DNA from: Pseudomonas sp. PDM14
GTDB taxonomy: Bacteria > Pseudomonadota > Gammaproteobacteria > Pseudomonadales > Pseudomonadaceae
Assembly (NCBI RefSeq): GCF_014851905.1
Contig: NZ_JACVAQ010000002.1
Location: 1,240,001-1,304,000, forward strand
Reading direction: 5' to 3'
DNA: 64,000 nt
Under the pieces are notes generated by a model. That model was not told where the DNA came from. It saw only the letters and a program-made list of their open reading frames with translations, and ran no database searches. This document shows positions 38,485-46,937 of this stretch, in pieces. The position numbers and the translations under genes were made by a program. The first letter of the stretch is position 1, and every line of letters begins with the position of its first letter.

Positions 38485-40428
38485 TTAGAAGTTCACGCCG
38501 AAGCTGAGAGCTACGAAGTCACGATCATCAACGGTTGTGTACTTACCATCGAAGAAGTTGGTGTAGGACAGGTTCGCGGTGTAGGTGTTCTGGTACTCAG
38601 CTTCCAGACCCAGGCTGATTGCCTTGCGACCTTCCTCGAAGTTGCCGCCTGGGCCAGGCGAGTAACCCTCAACATCATGCGACCAGGCTGCGCTCGGTTT
38701 AAGGTTCACACCGGCGAAAACGTCTGGGTATTCCCAGATGGCGCGAGCGCGATAGCCCCAGGAGTTGGCGGTGGTGAAACCATCATTGTCACAACCTTTA
38801 GCGACGTTGCCGCCATCAGGACTGGCGCCACCGGTGCCTCTGTTCAAAGCAAGGCACATATCACCGCCCGACCCAAAGATCGGATCGCGGCCATAACGGA
38901 TATCATTGGAGTTTTCCAACCCCCCCACATGAGTCCAGCCGACCTCACCCACCAGAGTCAAGCGAGAAGCGCCCATCACCTGATCGAAGAAGTGCGTGAA
39001 GGTGGTTTGCAACTGAGTCACTTCCTTGCGACGGTAGCCATGCAACAGACCCTCGGCATCCGCGTTAAGAGGCGAAGCAAGCCCGTAAGGATTAACAACC
39101 ACGCCCGGCGCTACAGTCAGCGCAACGCCCTTTACCCCAGCGTAAAGAATGTCGGTAGAGTTCAGCTGTACCGGCGCATTAGGGCGATAACTGACTTCAC
39201 CGGACCATGCGGTGCCTGTAGGCAGAGTGGTAGAGAAACTCAGGCCATACAGTTTGATATCTTCCGGGTACTCCATGAAATAGCCGCCGTTGGCCGCCAA
39301 GACAGTTGCACCAGAGCCAGCAGCTACCGAGGGAGATGCACCCAGCCCCAAGTTACCTTGTGCAATCGTGTTCGCCGTAGCGATAGCTCCAGCGCTAGCG
39401 CCCACACCGCTGAAAATTGGTGCACGACTGTGATAGTTCATGAAGTAAGCACCGAATTCGGTGTCTAGAGGCTCGAACATGTAGCGGAACGCCAGGCCCC
39501 ATTGGCCGGAGTCACGGGCATCCTCATCACCATAACGAGGAACGACCACCCCCTCACTGGTAGAGGAAACCAGATCTACATTGCGACCCGGTATGGCATT
39601 GAGGGCATCAATGTTGCCGTTGATCGCAGCCAGCTGTGCCGGGCTCAAAGATGAAAGAACATTGAGATTGTTGTCGCAACCATCCGCAACGATATCAGCC
39701 TGGGAGAAGAAGGTGCCGCAGTTGTCGGCAACGGTCTGATCCCATTCCAGCTGGTAGAAAGCCTCAGCGGACAAGTTCTCAGTCAGGCTCTGCGAAACGT
39801 AGAACATATTGACCGGGATCAGACCTTCCTTGACCTCGGCGCCAGGGCGACGAAATGCAGAAACGTCGACCGGGTTGATCGAGTTGATGCCGTTCTGGAT
39901 GAAGGTACTTTCACCCCAGCTCACGACCTGCTTGCCAAAACGCACGGAGCCTGGCTGATCAGCAATGTCGTAGTTGTGGTAGACGAAGGCGTCGAGTATT
40001 TCTGCCCCGGACGACTGTGCGCCTTGCTTCCGGTTGGAGTCGGAAATGTCCTTGAACTCACGGCCTTCGTCTTTCAGCTCGAAGTCATACCAGTACTTGC
40101 CGCGAACAAACACACCGGTATCGCCATATTTCAGTTCGAGGTCGTGGATCCCCTTGAAGATCTTCGAAAAAGTTTCACCTTTCTTGAAGTTCAGATGGCC
40201 ATCGTCGGAGGTCTGCGAGAGACCCTTGCCGCCATTGTTGGCACCAATCAGGTTTTTGTCGGGATTAGCTGTCGACCAGCTAGCACCTACGGAGAGGGAC
40301 GAATCCACCTGCCCTTCGATTTCGCCGATATTGAAGCTCACTGCGAGAGCTGGAGTGGCGAGTGTGGAAGCGAGGCTGACTGCCAAAGGCAGCTTGGCCA
40401 GACGCCAGAATTGTTTAGTTGTTGTCAT
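38485..40428 (-). CDS. DUF1302 outer-membrane beta-barrel protein
   Basis: 647-residue exported protein. Signal peptide ends in TPALA before VSFNIGEIEGQVDSSLSVG, the standard DUF1302 start. Alternating beta-strand pattern throughout, the DGHLNFKKGETFSKIFKG region, and a terminal phenylalanine after FVALSFGVNF, the classic outer-membrane barrel insertion signal, indicate a porin-like location. Probably admits a hydrophobic or large substrate. Base composition and sequence in the middle part (39000-39700) are less GC-rich than neighbours. GGAG precedes the start. First gene of the DUF1302-DUF1329 operon, with a dyad in its upstream region. Confidence 0.92.
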   Translation of the reverse strand: MTTTKQFWRLAKLPLAVSLASTLATPALAVSFNIGEIEGQVDSSLSVGASWSTANPDKNLIGANNGGKGLSQTSDDGHLNFKKGETFSKIFKGIHDLELKYGDTGVFVRGKYWYDFELKDEGREFKDISDSNRKQGAQSSGAEILDAFVYHNYDIADQPGSVRFGKQVVSWGESTFIQNGINSINPVDVSAFRRPGAEVKEGLIPVNMFYVSQSLTENLSAEAFYQLEWDQTVADNCGTFFSQADIVADGCDNNLNVLSSLSPAQLAAINGNIDALNAIPGRNVDLVSSTSEGVVVPRYGDEDARDSGQWGLAFRYMFEPLDTEFGAYFMNYHSRAPIFSGVGASAGAIATANTIAQGNLGLGASPSVAAGSGATVLAANGGYFMEYPEDIKLYGLSFSTTLPTGTAWSGEVSYRPNAPVQLNSTDILYAGVKGVALTVAPGVVVNPYGLASPLNADAEGLLHGYRRKEVTQLQTTFTHFFDQVMGASRLTLVGEVGWTHVGGLENSNDIRYGRDPIFGSGGDMCLALNRGTGGASPDGGNVAKGCDNDGFTTANSWGYRARAIWEYPDVFAGVNLKPSAAWSHDVEGYSPGPGGNFEEGRKAISLGLEAEYQNTYTANLSYTNFFDGKYTTVDDRDFVALSFGVNF

Positions 40429-40467
40429 CGACGCTACTCCATGTGTTTTTTGTTATGGATGGTGCGG

Positions 40468-40473
40468 ACTATA
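40468..40473 (-). promoter_or_regulatory. Candidate -10 of the DUF1302 operon
   Basis: Leftward TATAGT (ACTATA on the plus strand), 40 bases upstream of the DUF1302 start. No good -35 is seen at the proper distance, consistent with an activator-dependent promoter. Confidence 0.4.
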
Positions 40474-40524
40474 GCCAGACGGTAGTAGGGCTAGATCCCT
40501 CTAAAGTGTGATTTCCAGCCCCCG

Positions 40525-40572
40525 ACCGCTCTAGACCGGCCAGTCACAAACTACCCATCGATCTAGAGCGGT
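40525..40572. promoter_or_regulatory. 11-bp inverted repeat upstream of the DUF1302 operon
   Basis: ACCGCTCTAGA (40525-40535) and TCTAGAGCGGT (40562-40572) are perfect inverted repeats, 37 bases centre to centre. A related CTAGATCCCTCTA element lies at 40491-40503. The position, 50-100 bases upstream of the TATAGT hexamer, suits activator binding, possibly by the MalT-type LuxR protein. Confidence 0.6.
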
Positions 40573-40644
40573 ATCGGGACAGCAATTTATGAGCCAAGCG
40601 TTTGATCGGAATCCATCAAACAGGTGAAAAACCCGTGAAAGCGC

Positions 40645-42327
40645 CTAGAGAGTAGAGAGAAATTCGCTCCCTGCCGCCTGCCACTGAACGATATCCAGAC
40701 GAATTCGTTTCTTGTCCAGTTTGCCAACGCTGGTTTTGGGAATATCGGTAACAACGGCGATCTGACTGGGTATCGCCCACTTGTTGATATGCCCCTGTTC
40801 GACGAAAGGTTTGAGGTGTTCCTTCAGGCCTTTGGCATCCAGCTGCTGACCATCGCGCAGCACCAGCAGGGCGAACGGGCGCTCGCCCCACTGCGGATCG
40901 GCGATACCGACCACGGCCACTTCGCGAACGGCCGGGTGACGACTGATCAAATCTTCCAGTTCCAGCGAGGACAGCCATTCGCCGCCGGTCTTGATCACAT
41001 CCTTGATGCGGTCGCGGATGTCGATGAAACCGAAGTCATCCAGCGTGGCCACGTCACCGGTGTGCAGCCAGCCGTGCTCCCACAGTTCGGCGCTTTTCTG
41101 CGGTTCGTTGAAGTAGCCCATGGTCAGCCACGGCGCGCGCAGTACCAGCTCACCCTGGGTCTCGCCATCGGCCGGCAGCAGGCTGCCATCCGGGCCCATG
41201 AGGGCGGCTTCGACCATCGGCACCGGAACGCCGGCCTTGATCCGATAGGTGATGCGCTCATCCTCGCTGCCAGCCACCATCTCATCGTTGATGTGCGCGC
41301 AGGAGATCAGCGGGCAGGTCTCGGACATGCCGTATGCGGCGGTCAGCTGGATGCCGCGCGCCTTGGAGGTTTCGTACAGTGCACGGTTCAGCGCGCTGCC
41401 GCCGATGATGACCTTCCAGCCGTTGAAGTCCACGCCCTGCCCCGCCTTGGCGTTGAGCACCATCTGCAGAATGGTCGGCACGCAGTGGGAGAAGGTGACC
41501 TTTTCCTTTTTCCACAGCTCGACCAGCAATTCCGGGTCGTAGCGGCCCGGATAGACCTGCTTGATGCCGAGCATGGTGGCCACGTAGGGAATACCCCAGG
41601 CATGCACGTGGAACATCGGCGTGATCGGCATGTACACGTCGTTGGTGCCCAGCAGACGCACGCTGTCCAGGCTGCCCAGCACGCTCGCCTCGGCCAGGGT
41701 GTGCAGCACCAGCTGGCGATGGGTGAAGTACACACCCTTGGGGTTACCGGTGGTACCGGTGGTATAGAAGGTGGTGGCGACGGAGTTCTCGTCGAAGTCC
41801 GGGAAGTCATACTTCGGGCTGGCGGCAGCCAGCAGGCTCTCGTACTCGCCGACCAGGTTCGGCAGCGCGGCGGTCTTCTCCTCGCCATCGGTCAGCAGCA
41901 GGGTCTTCTTGACGGTGGTCAGCTGCGCCTCGACGGCGTTGTACAGTGGCACGAACTCACTGTTGACCAGCACGAAGCGGTCCTCAGCGTGGTTCATGGT
42001 GTAGAGAATCTGGTCGGCCGAGAGGCGAATGTTGATGGTGTGCAGCACCGCGCCAATCATCGGGATGGCGAACATGCACTCCAGGTAACGGTGGCTGTCC
42101 CAGTCCATCACCGCCACGGTGTCACCTGCCTGCACACCGGCCTCGGTCAGCACGTTGGCCAGGCGCGCCACGCGCTCGTTGAAGGTGGCGTAGCTGTAAC
42201 GCAGCTTGTCGCGGTAGACGATCTCGCGGGTCTTCTCGTAGCGGCTGCCGGAGAGCAGCAGGCGCTTGATCAGAAGCGGAGCCTGGTTGGCGTTTTCAGC
42301 CGGCGGAATGACACGGGTCTGCAGCAT
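40645..42327 (-). CDS. Long/medium-chain fatty acid-CoA ligase
   Basis: 560-residue AMP-forming ligase that activates a carboxylic acid to its CoA thioester. Motifs in order: YTTGTTGNPKGVYFTHRQ (AMP/phosphate loop), PMFHVHAWG, YGMSETCPL, GWLHTGDVA, FIDIRDRIKDVIKTGGEW, and C-terminal TSVGKLDKKRIR with the catalytic lysine. Closest in feel to AlkK/FadD medium-to-long-chain enzymes. An AAGGTG weak ribosome site precedes the start. Upstream of the DUF1302 operon on the same strand with a 216-base promoter gap, and divergent from a thiolase: a probable degradative set. Confidence 0.93.
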   Translation of the reverse strand: MLQTRVIPPAENANQAPLLIKRLLLSGSRYEKTREIVYRDKLRYSYATFNERVARLANVLTEAGVQAGDTVAVMDWDSHRYLECMFAIPMIGAVLHTINIRLSADQILYTMNHAEDRFVLVNSEFVPLYNAVEAQLTTVKKTLLLTDGEEKTAALPNLVGEYESLLAAASPKYDFPDFDENSVATTFYTTGTTGNPKGVYFTHRQLVLHTLAEASVLGSLDSVRLLGTNDVYMPITPMFHVHAWGIPYVATMLGIKQVYPGRYDPELLVELWKKEKVTFSHCVPTILQMVLNAKAGQGVDFNGWKVIIGGSALNRALYETSKARGIQLTAAYGMSETCPLISCAHINDEMVAGSEDERITYRIKAGVPVPMVEAALMGPDGSLLPADGETQGELVLRAPWLTMGYFNEPQKSAELWEHGWLHTGDVATLDDFGFIDIRDRIKDVIKTGGEWLSSLELEDLISRHPAVREVAVVGIADPQWGERPFALLVLRDGQQLDAKGLKEHLKPFVEQGHINKWAIPSQIAVVTDIPKTSVGKLDKKRIRLDIVQWQAAGSEFLSTL

Positions 42328-42499
42328 GGGCGCACCTTTTTTCTTGGAGTTTTTCTATGGCGCCCAATCTAGAGCCGTCGAGCGACAGCCAAATCAGCCC
42401 AAAGAATGATTTTCCCCGTGACTCTTTGGCCATTTTCGGTCACGCAGTAGAATCGGCGGCATCAGCCGCGCGCGGCTTCACCACAACGAGGTAATCCTG
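42328..42499. promoter_or_regulatory. Divergent intergenic region ligase / thiolase
   Basis: 172 bases with divergent promoters. AT-richer stretch 42340-42420. A GAGG ribosome site precedes the thiolase. I see no clear operator. Confidence 0.35.
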
Positions 42500-43675
42500 A
42501 TGTCCGATATCGTCATCGTCAGCGGCGCCCGCACCCCCATGGGTGGCTTCCAGGGCAGCCTGTCCGGCGTTGCCGCTGTGGATCTTGGCGCCATCGCCAT
42601 CCGCGAGGCGGTAGCCCGTGCCGGCATCCAGCCGGAAGATGTGCAGGAAGTGATCATGGGCTGCGTACTGCCTGCCGGCCTCAAGCAGGGGCCGGCGCGT
42701 CAAGCCTCGCTGAATGCCGGCCTGCCAGCGGCCACAGGCTGCACCACCATCAACAAGCTCTGCGGCTCCGGCATGAAGGCCGTGATGCAGGCCTTCGATG
42801 CACTCAAGGCCGGCAGCAACAGCGTGATGATCGCGGGCGGCATGGAAAGCATGTCCAACGCCCCCTATGTGATCGAAAAGGCCCGCAGCGGCCTGCGCAT
42901 GGGCCATGGCGAGATCAAGGACCACATGTTCCTCGATGGCCTGGAAGACGCTCGCACCGGCCGCCTGATGGGCTCCTTCGCCCAGGAAACTGCCGACCAG
43001 TACGGCATCACCCGCGAGCAGATGGACGCCTACGCCATAGAGTCGCTCAAGCGTGCCCAGGCTGCGATCCAGAGCGGCGAGCTGGCCAGCGAGATCGTTC
43101 CGGTCACCGTCACCAGCCGCAAGGGCGAGGTGGTGGTCAAGGACGACGAACAACCGCTCAACGCCAATCTGGAGAAGATTCCGGGTCTCAAGCCGGCGTT
43201 CCGCAAGGACGGCACCATCACCGCCGCCAACGCCAGCTCGATTTCCGATGGTGCCAGCGCCTTGGTGCTGATGACTGCCGATGAAGCGGCCCGCCGCGGC
43301 CTCAAGCCGCTGGCCAGGATCGTCGCCCACGCCACCCAGAGCCAGGACCCGAGCGAATTCACCATCGCGCCGATCGGCGCCATGAGCAACCTGTTCAAGA
43401 AGACCGGCTGGAACAAGGACGATGTCGACCTGTTCGAGATCAACGAAGCGTTCGCCATGGTCACCATGCTGGCCATGCGTGAACACGGCCTCGACCACGC
43501 CAAGGTCAACGTCTTCGGCGGCGCCTGTGCCCAGGGCCACCCGGTCGGCTCCACGGGTTCGCGCCTGATCGTGACGCTGATCAACGCCCTGCAGAAGAAA
43601 GGCGGCAAGCGCGGTGTGGCCTCGCTGTGCATCGGCGGTGGCGAAGCCACTGCGGTGGCCATCGAACTGCTCTGA
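42500..43675 (+). CDS. Acetyl-CoA C-acyltransferase (thiolase II)
   Basis: 391-residue thiolase, cleaving 3-ketoacyl-CoA or condensing two acetyl-CoA. Acyl-accepting cysteine in NKLCGSGMKA, active-site histidine in GGACAQGHPVGSTGSR and the second cysteine in ASLCIGGGEATAVAIE are all present. The usual GGACALGHP is GGACAQGHP here, a minor change. Could serve beta-oxidation with the divergent acyl-CoA ligase, or polyhydroxyalkanoate/acetoacetyl-CoA metabolism. Ends in a strong terminator. Confidence 0.94.
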   Translation: MSDIVIVSGARTPMGGFQGSLSGVAAVDLGAIAIREAVARAGIQPEDVQEVIMGCVLPAGLKQGPARQASLNAGLPAATGCTTINKLCGSGMKAVMQAFDALKAGSNSVMIAGGMESMSNAPYVIEKARSGLRMGHGEIKDHMFLDGLEDARTGRLMGSFAQETADQYGITREQMDAYAIESLKRAQAAIQSGELASEIVPVTVTSRKGEVVVKDDEQPLNANLEKIPGLKPAFRKDGTITAANASSISDGASALVLMTADEAARRGLKPLARIVAHATQSQDPSEFTIAPIGAMSNLFKKTGWNKDDVDLFEINEAFAMVTMLAMREHGLDHAKVNVFGGACAQGHPVGSTGSRLIVTLINALQKKGGKRGVASLCIGGGEATAVAIELL

Positions 43676-43686
43676 GCCCGAGGCAA

Positions 43687-43717
43687 CGAAAAAGCCCCGC
43701 CCAGGCGGGGCTTTTTC
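43687..43717 (+). terminator. Terminator of the thiolase gene
   Basis: GAAAAAGCCCCGCC / GGCGGGGCTTTTTC stem around CA, 12 bases after the stop; suitable for both directions. Confidence 0.9.
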
Positions 43718-43786
43718 ATGGTCGCGCGAAAAGAAGGCGCAGCAGCAATACCGACCACTACGCACTCAAGCCATCCGGCAGATCGC

Positions 43787-44416
43787 TCAGCGCAGCTCGC
43801 TGAACGCCAGCTTCACCCCCAGGCCGATCAATACGGCGCCCATGACCCGGTCGAACCAATGGCCCATCCGCGCGAAGCCGGCGCGCACCCGCGACTGGCT
43901 GAACAGCAGCGCCACCAGGCAGAACCACAGCGCGGTGGCGAACGCCAGGTACACGCCATAACCGGCCTGCACCGCCAGCGGCGTGTGCGGGTTGATCACC
44001 ACGGTGAACAGGGACAGGAAGAACAGCGTGGCCTTGGGGTTCAGCCCATTGGTGACAAAACCGGTCATGAACGCCGCTAGCGGCGCGCGCGCCTGGCCAT
44101 CCCCCGTCACGTCCAGCGCGCCCTCGGCCGCCGGCTTGGCACGCAACGCCTTGATGCCGATATACAGCAGGTAAGCCGCCGCCAGCCATTTCAGCGCGTT
44201 GAACAGAACGATCGACTGCGACACGATCAGGCCGATCCCAAGCAATGAATAGCCGACGTGCACGAAGATCCCCATGCCGACACCGGCAGCGGTCCAGACA
44301 CCGGCACGTCGGCCATGCGCCACGCTCTCGCGAACCACGATGGCAAAGTCCGGCCCAGGACTGGCCACAGCCAGCAGATGGATCAGGGCAACGGTGAGAA
44401 ATTCCGCCCAGTACAT
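43787..44416 (-). CDS. LysE/RhtB-family amino acid exporter
   Basis: 209-residue inner-membrane protein with about six hydrophobic segments. The family start MYWAEFLTVALIHLLAVASPGPDFAIVVRESVAHGRRAG is clear, with later FMTGFVTNGLNPKATLFFLSLF. Exports an amino acid or its analogue; substrate unknown. The start at 44416 follows GGAGG. Stands alone and convergent with the thiolase. Confidence 0.93.
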   Translation of the reverse strand: MYWAEFLTVALIHLLAVASPGPDFAIVVRESVAHGRRAGVWTAAGVGMGIFVHVGYSLLGIGLIVSQSIVLFNALKWLAAAYLLYIGIKALRAKPAAEGALDVTGDGQARAPLAAFMTGFVTNGLNPKATLFFLSLFTVVINPHTPLAVQAGYGVYLAFATALWFCLVALLFSQSRVRAGFARMGHWFDRVMGAVLIGLGVKLAFSELR

Positions 44417-44751
44417 GGAACCTCCGAACAAGGGACAAGTGCATCAGGCTGGCAACCTTACGCCAGCTCACCTCGCCACAACAGATACAGCCACCTGGAA
44501 ACACCTCCATATCGGCCACCGGCAGGCGAGTAATGAACAGTGGTTCTGAGCGGCTTCAACACAGGCAAACCGCGTAAAACCGGCTCGACGGCTCATCAGC
44601 GTCAGGCGAAGGAGCACACCTCAGCAAAAGGCCGTCGCAGACGCCCGCACGAAGCGAGCAACGGCCCAGTCCCGGCCATAAAACGGTTCCTTTCACTAAG
44701 CGTCTGAATTAATTTGAAATTCAAACCGACCCGTCAGCAAAGGCCGATGCC
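44417..44751. other. Intergenic region lysE / hprA
   Basis: 335 bases without a convincing gene. The only low-GC patch is 44706-44726, containing the palindrome TTTGAAATTCAAA at 44713-44725, 26 bases before the hprA start; it may be part of a promoter or operator. No RNA gene or terminator seen. Confidence 0.45.
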
Positions 44752-45717
44752 ATGACCAGCAGCACCCGAGCAGTATTCCTTGATCACGCCTCTCTCGACC
44801 TCGGCGACCTTGATCTGCAGCCCCTGCGCCAGGCGTTCGACGAGCTGGTACTGCATTCAAGTAGCCAGCCTGGCGACATCGCCCAGCGTCTGCAGGGAGC
44901 ACACGTGGCGATCAGCAACAAGGTGGCGCTCGACGCCGCTAGCCTCGCCGCCTGCCCGGAGCTGAAGCTGATCCTGATCTCGGCCACCGGCACCAACAAC
45001 GTCGACCTCGCGGCCGCTCGCCAGCAGGGCATTACCGTGTGCAACTGCCAGGGCTACGGCACGCCATCGGTGGCCCAGCACACGCTGCTCCTGCTACTGG
45101 CCCTGGCCACTCGCCTGCCCGACTACCAGCAGGCCGTGCGCGGCGGTGCCTGGCAACAGGCAGCGCAGTTCTGCCTGCTCGACTTCCCGATCATCGAGCT
45201 GGAAGGCAAGACCCTCGGCCTGCTCGGCCACGGTGAACTCGGTGGTGCCGTGGCGCGCCTGGCAGAAGCCTTCGGCATGCGCGTGCTGCTCGGCGCCCTG
45301 CCCGGCCGGCCGCCACGCGCCGACCGTGTTCCGCTGGACGAACTGCTGCCCCAGGTGGACGCCCTGACCCTGCACTGCCCGCTCACCGAGCAGACACGCA
45401 ACCTGATTGGCAAGGCAGAACTGGCGCGGATGAAGCCCACCGCCCTGCTGATCAACACCGCCCGCGGTGGCCTGGTCGACGAGCAGGCGCTAGCCGATAC
45501 CCTGCGCGCCGGCCACTTGGGCGGCGCGGCGTTCGACGTGCTCACCGAGGAACCGCCGCGTCAGGGCAACCCGCTGCTCGCAGGCGATATCCCGCGACTG
45601 ATCATCACCCCGCACAGTGCCTGGGGCAGCCGCGAGGCACGCCAGCGCATCGTCGGCCAGCTCAGCGAAAACGCCGCCGCATTCTTCGCCGGCACGCCGC
45701 AACGCGTGGTCAGCTGA
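44752..45717 (+). CDS. hprA: D-2-hydroxyacid dehydrogenase (glycerate/hydroxypyruvate reductase-like)
   Basis: 321-residue NAD(P)H enzyme of the D-isomer 2-hydroxyacid family. Nucleotide-binding LGLLGHGELGGAVARLAEAFG, catalytic arginine in NTARGGLVDEQAL, glutamate in VLTEEPP, histidine in ITPHSAWGS. Gene order with rsmC and lysP matches hprA (PA4626) of P. aeruginosa from memory, so hydroxypyruvate/glyoxylate reduction is likely. The dinucleotide motif GHGELG is a variant of GxGxxG. Confidence 0.85.
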   Translation: MTSSTRAVFLDHASLDLGDLDLQPLRQAFDELVLHSSSQPGDIAQRLQGAHVAISNKVALDAASLAACPELKLILISATGTNNVDLAAARQQGITVCNCQGYGTPSVAQHTLLLLLALATRLPDYQQAVRGGAWQQAAQFCLLDFPIIELEGKTLGLLGHGELGGAVARLAEAFGMRVLLGALPGRPPRADRVPLDELLPQVDALTLHCPLTEQTRNLIGKAELARMKPTALLINTARGGLVDEQALADTLRAGHLGGAAFDVLTEEPPRQGNPLLAGDIPRLIITPHSAWGSREARQRIVGQLSENAAAFFAGTPQRVVS

Positions 45718-45825
45718 CCCAACGATTCGCCACGGCAACCGCCGCGCACCTGCACGACGGCTGTCGCTCGCTCCCCGGCACCTCGGCTTGTAAACTACGC
45801 GCCCTTTTCATGGCCGGAGACACGC

Positions 45826-46824
45826 ATGGACCCCCGAAGCGAAGTACTGCTGCGTCAGGCAGACCTCTTCCAGGGCGACCTGCTGCTCGCCGGCCTGCCG
45901 GCCGATGACCTGCTCGCGCAGTTGCCAACAGCCCACGGCTGGAGCTGGCATGCCGGCGAACAGCACACCCTGCTGACTCGCTTTGGCGAACGCAGCCACT
46001 TCGGTACCCAGGCGCCCGAACGCGCCTTCTCAGCTGCCGTGCTGTTCCTGCCCAAGTCCCGCGAGCTGACCGCCTACCTGCTGCAGGCCCTGGCCGCGCG
46101 CCTGGGCGGCGGCCTGCTGTACCTGGTCGGCGAAAAACGCGCCGGCATCGAGCGCGCCGCCAAGCAGCTCGCCGTCTACGGAAAACCACGCAAGCTGGAC
46201 AGCGCGCGGCATTGTCAGCTGTGGCAGGTCAGCATCGACCAGGCACCAGCGGTACCGGACCTCGACGCCCTGGCACAACGCTACGAACTGCAGCTGGCCG
46301 ACGGCCCGTTGCAGGTGCTCAGCCTGCCCGGCGTATTCAGCCACGGTCGCCTGGATCGCGGCAGCGCCCTGCTGCTCGAACACCTCGACGGCCTTCCCGG
46401 CGGCCACCTGCTCGACTTCGGTTGCGGCGCTGGCGTGCTCGGTGCGGTCCTCAAGCGCCGCTACCCGGACAGCTGCGTCAGCCTGCTGGATGTCGATGCC
46501 TTCGCCGCCGCCAGCAGCCGCCTGACCCTGGCCGCCAATGGTTTGGAGGGCGAGGTAATCTGCGCTGACGGCATCGCCGCCGCCCCCTCGGAACTGACGG
46601 CGATTCTCAGCAACCCGCCGTTTCACCAAGGCGTACACACCCACTACCAAGCCAGCGAAGACCTGCTGCGCCAGGCCCGCGAGCACCTGAACAAGGGCGG
46701 CGAGCTGCGCCTGGTGGCCAACAGCTTCCTCACGTACCCACCGCTGATTGAAATCCACCTCGGCCCCTGTCGCACGCTGGGCAAGGCTGACGGTTTCAGC
46801 ATCTACAGCGCCCGCCGCGGTTGA
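45826..46824 (+). CDS. rsmC: 16S rRNA (guanine1207-N2)-methyltransferase RsmC
   Basis: 332-residue methyltransferase that modifies G1207 of 16S rRNA using SAM. Like RsmC it has a degenerate N-terminal half ([25 protein letters not shown]) and a C-terminal catalytic domain with [20 protein letters not shown], the acidic LLDVDAFA and the [10 protein letters not shown] motif for exocyclic amine methylation. GGAGACACGC precedes the start. Between hprA and lysP. Confidence 0.9.
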   Translation: MDPRSEVLLRQADLFQGDLLLAGLPADDLLAQLPTAHGWSWHAGEQHTLLTRFGERSHFGTQAPERAFSAAVLFLPKSRELTAYLLQALAARLGGGLLYLVGEKRAGIERAAKQLAVYGKPRKLDSARHCQLWQVSIDQAPAVPDLDALAQRYELQLADGPLQVLSLPGVFSHGRLDRGSALLLEHLDGLPGGHLLDFGCGAGVLGAVLKRRYPDSCVSLLDVDAFAAASSRLTLAANGLEGEVICADGIAAAPSELTAILSNPPFHQGVHTHYQASEDLLRQAREHLNKGGELRLVANSFLTYPPLIEIHLGPCRTLGKADGFSIYSARRG

Positions 46825-46937
46825 GCCGCCGCTTCACACAGCCGTGCGCCGGTCGTGAGGTTGCGTTTGCCCGACCAGCACCCACACTGCATTGACGCCG
46901 CCCTGCCCGCGGCGCCGCCCCCGTTGTCGAGACGCTT

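Noticed and set aside
38485..40428. The lower-GC centre of the DUF1302 gene as evidence of horizontal transfer
   Set aside because: The shift is modest and fits the Asn/Thr/Ser-rich loops of an outer-membrane barrel.
44417..44751. A small gene or RNA in the lysE-hprA gap
   Set aside because: Short open frames there lack ribosome sites and overlap lysE or hprA antisense; no stable RNA fold or terminator was evident.
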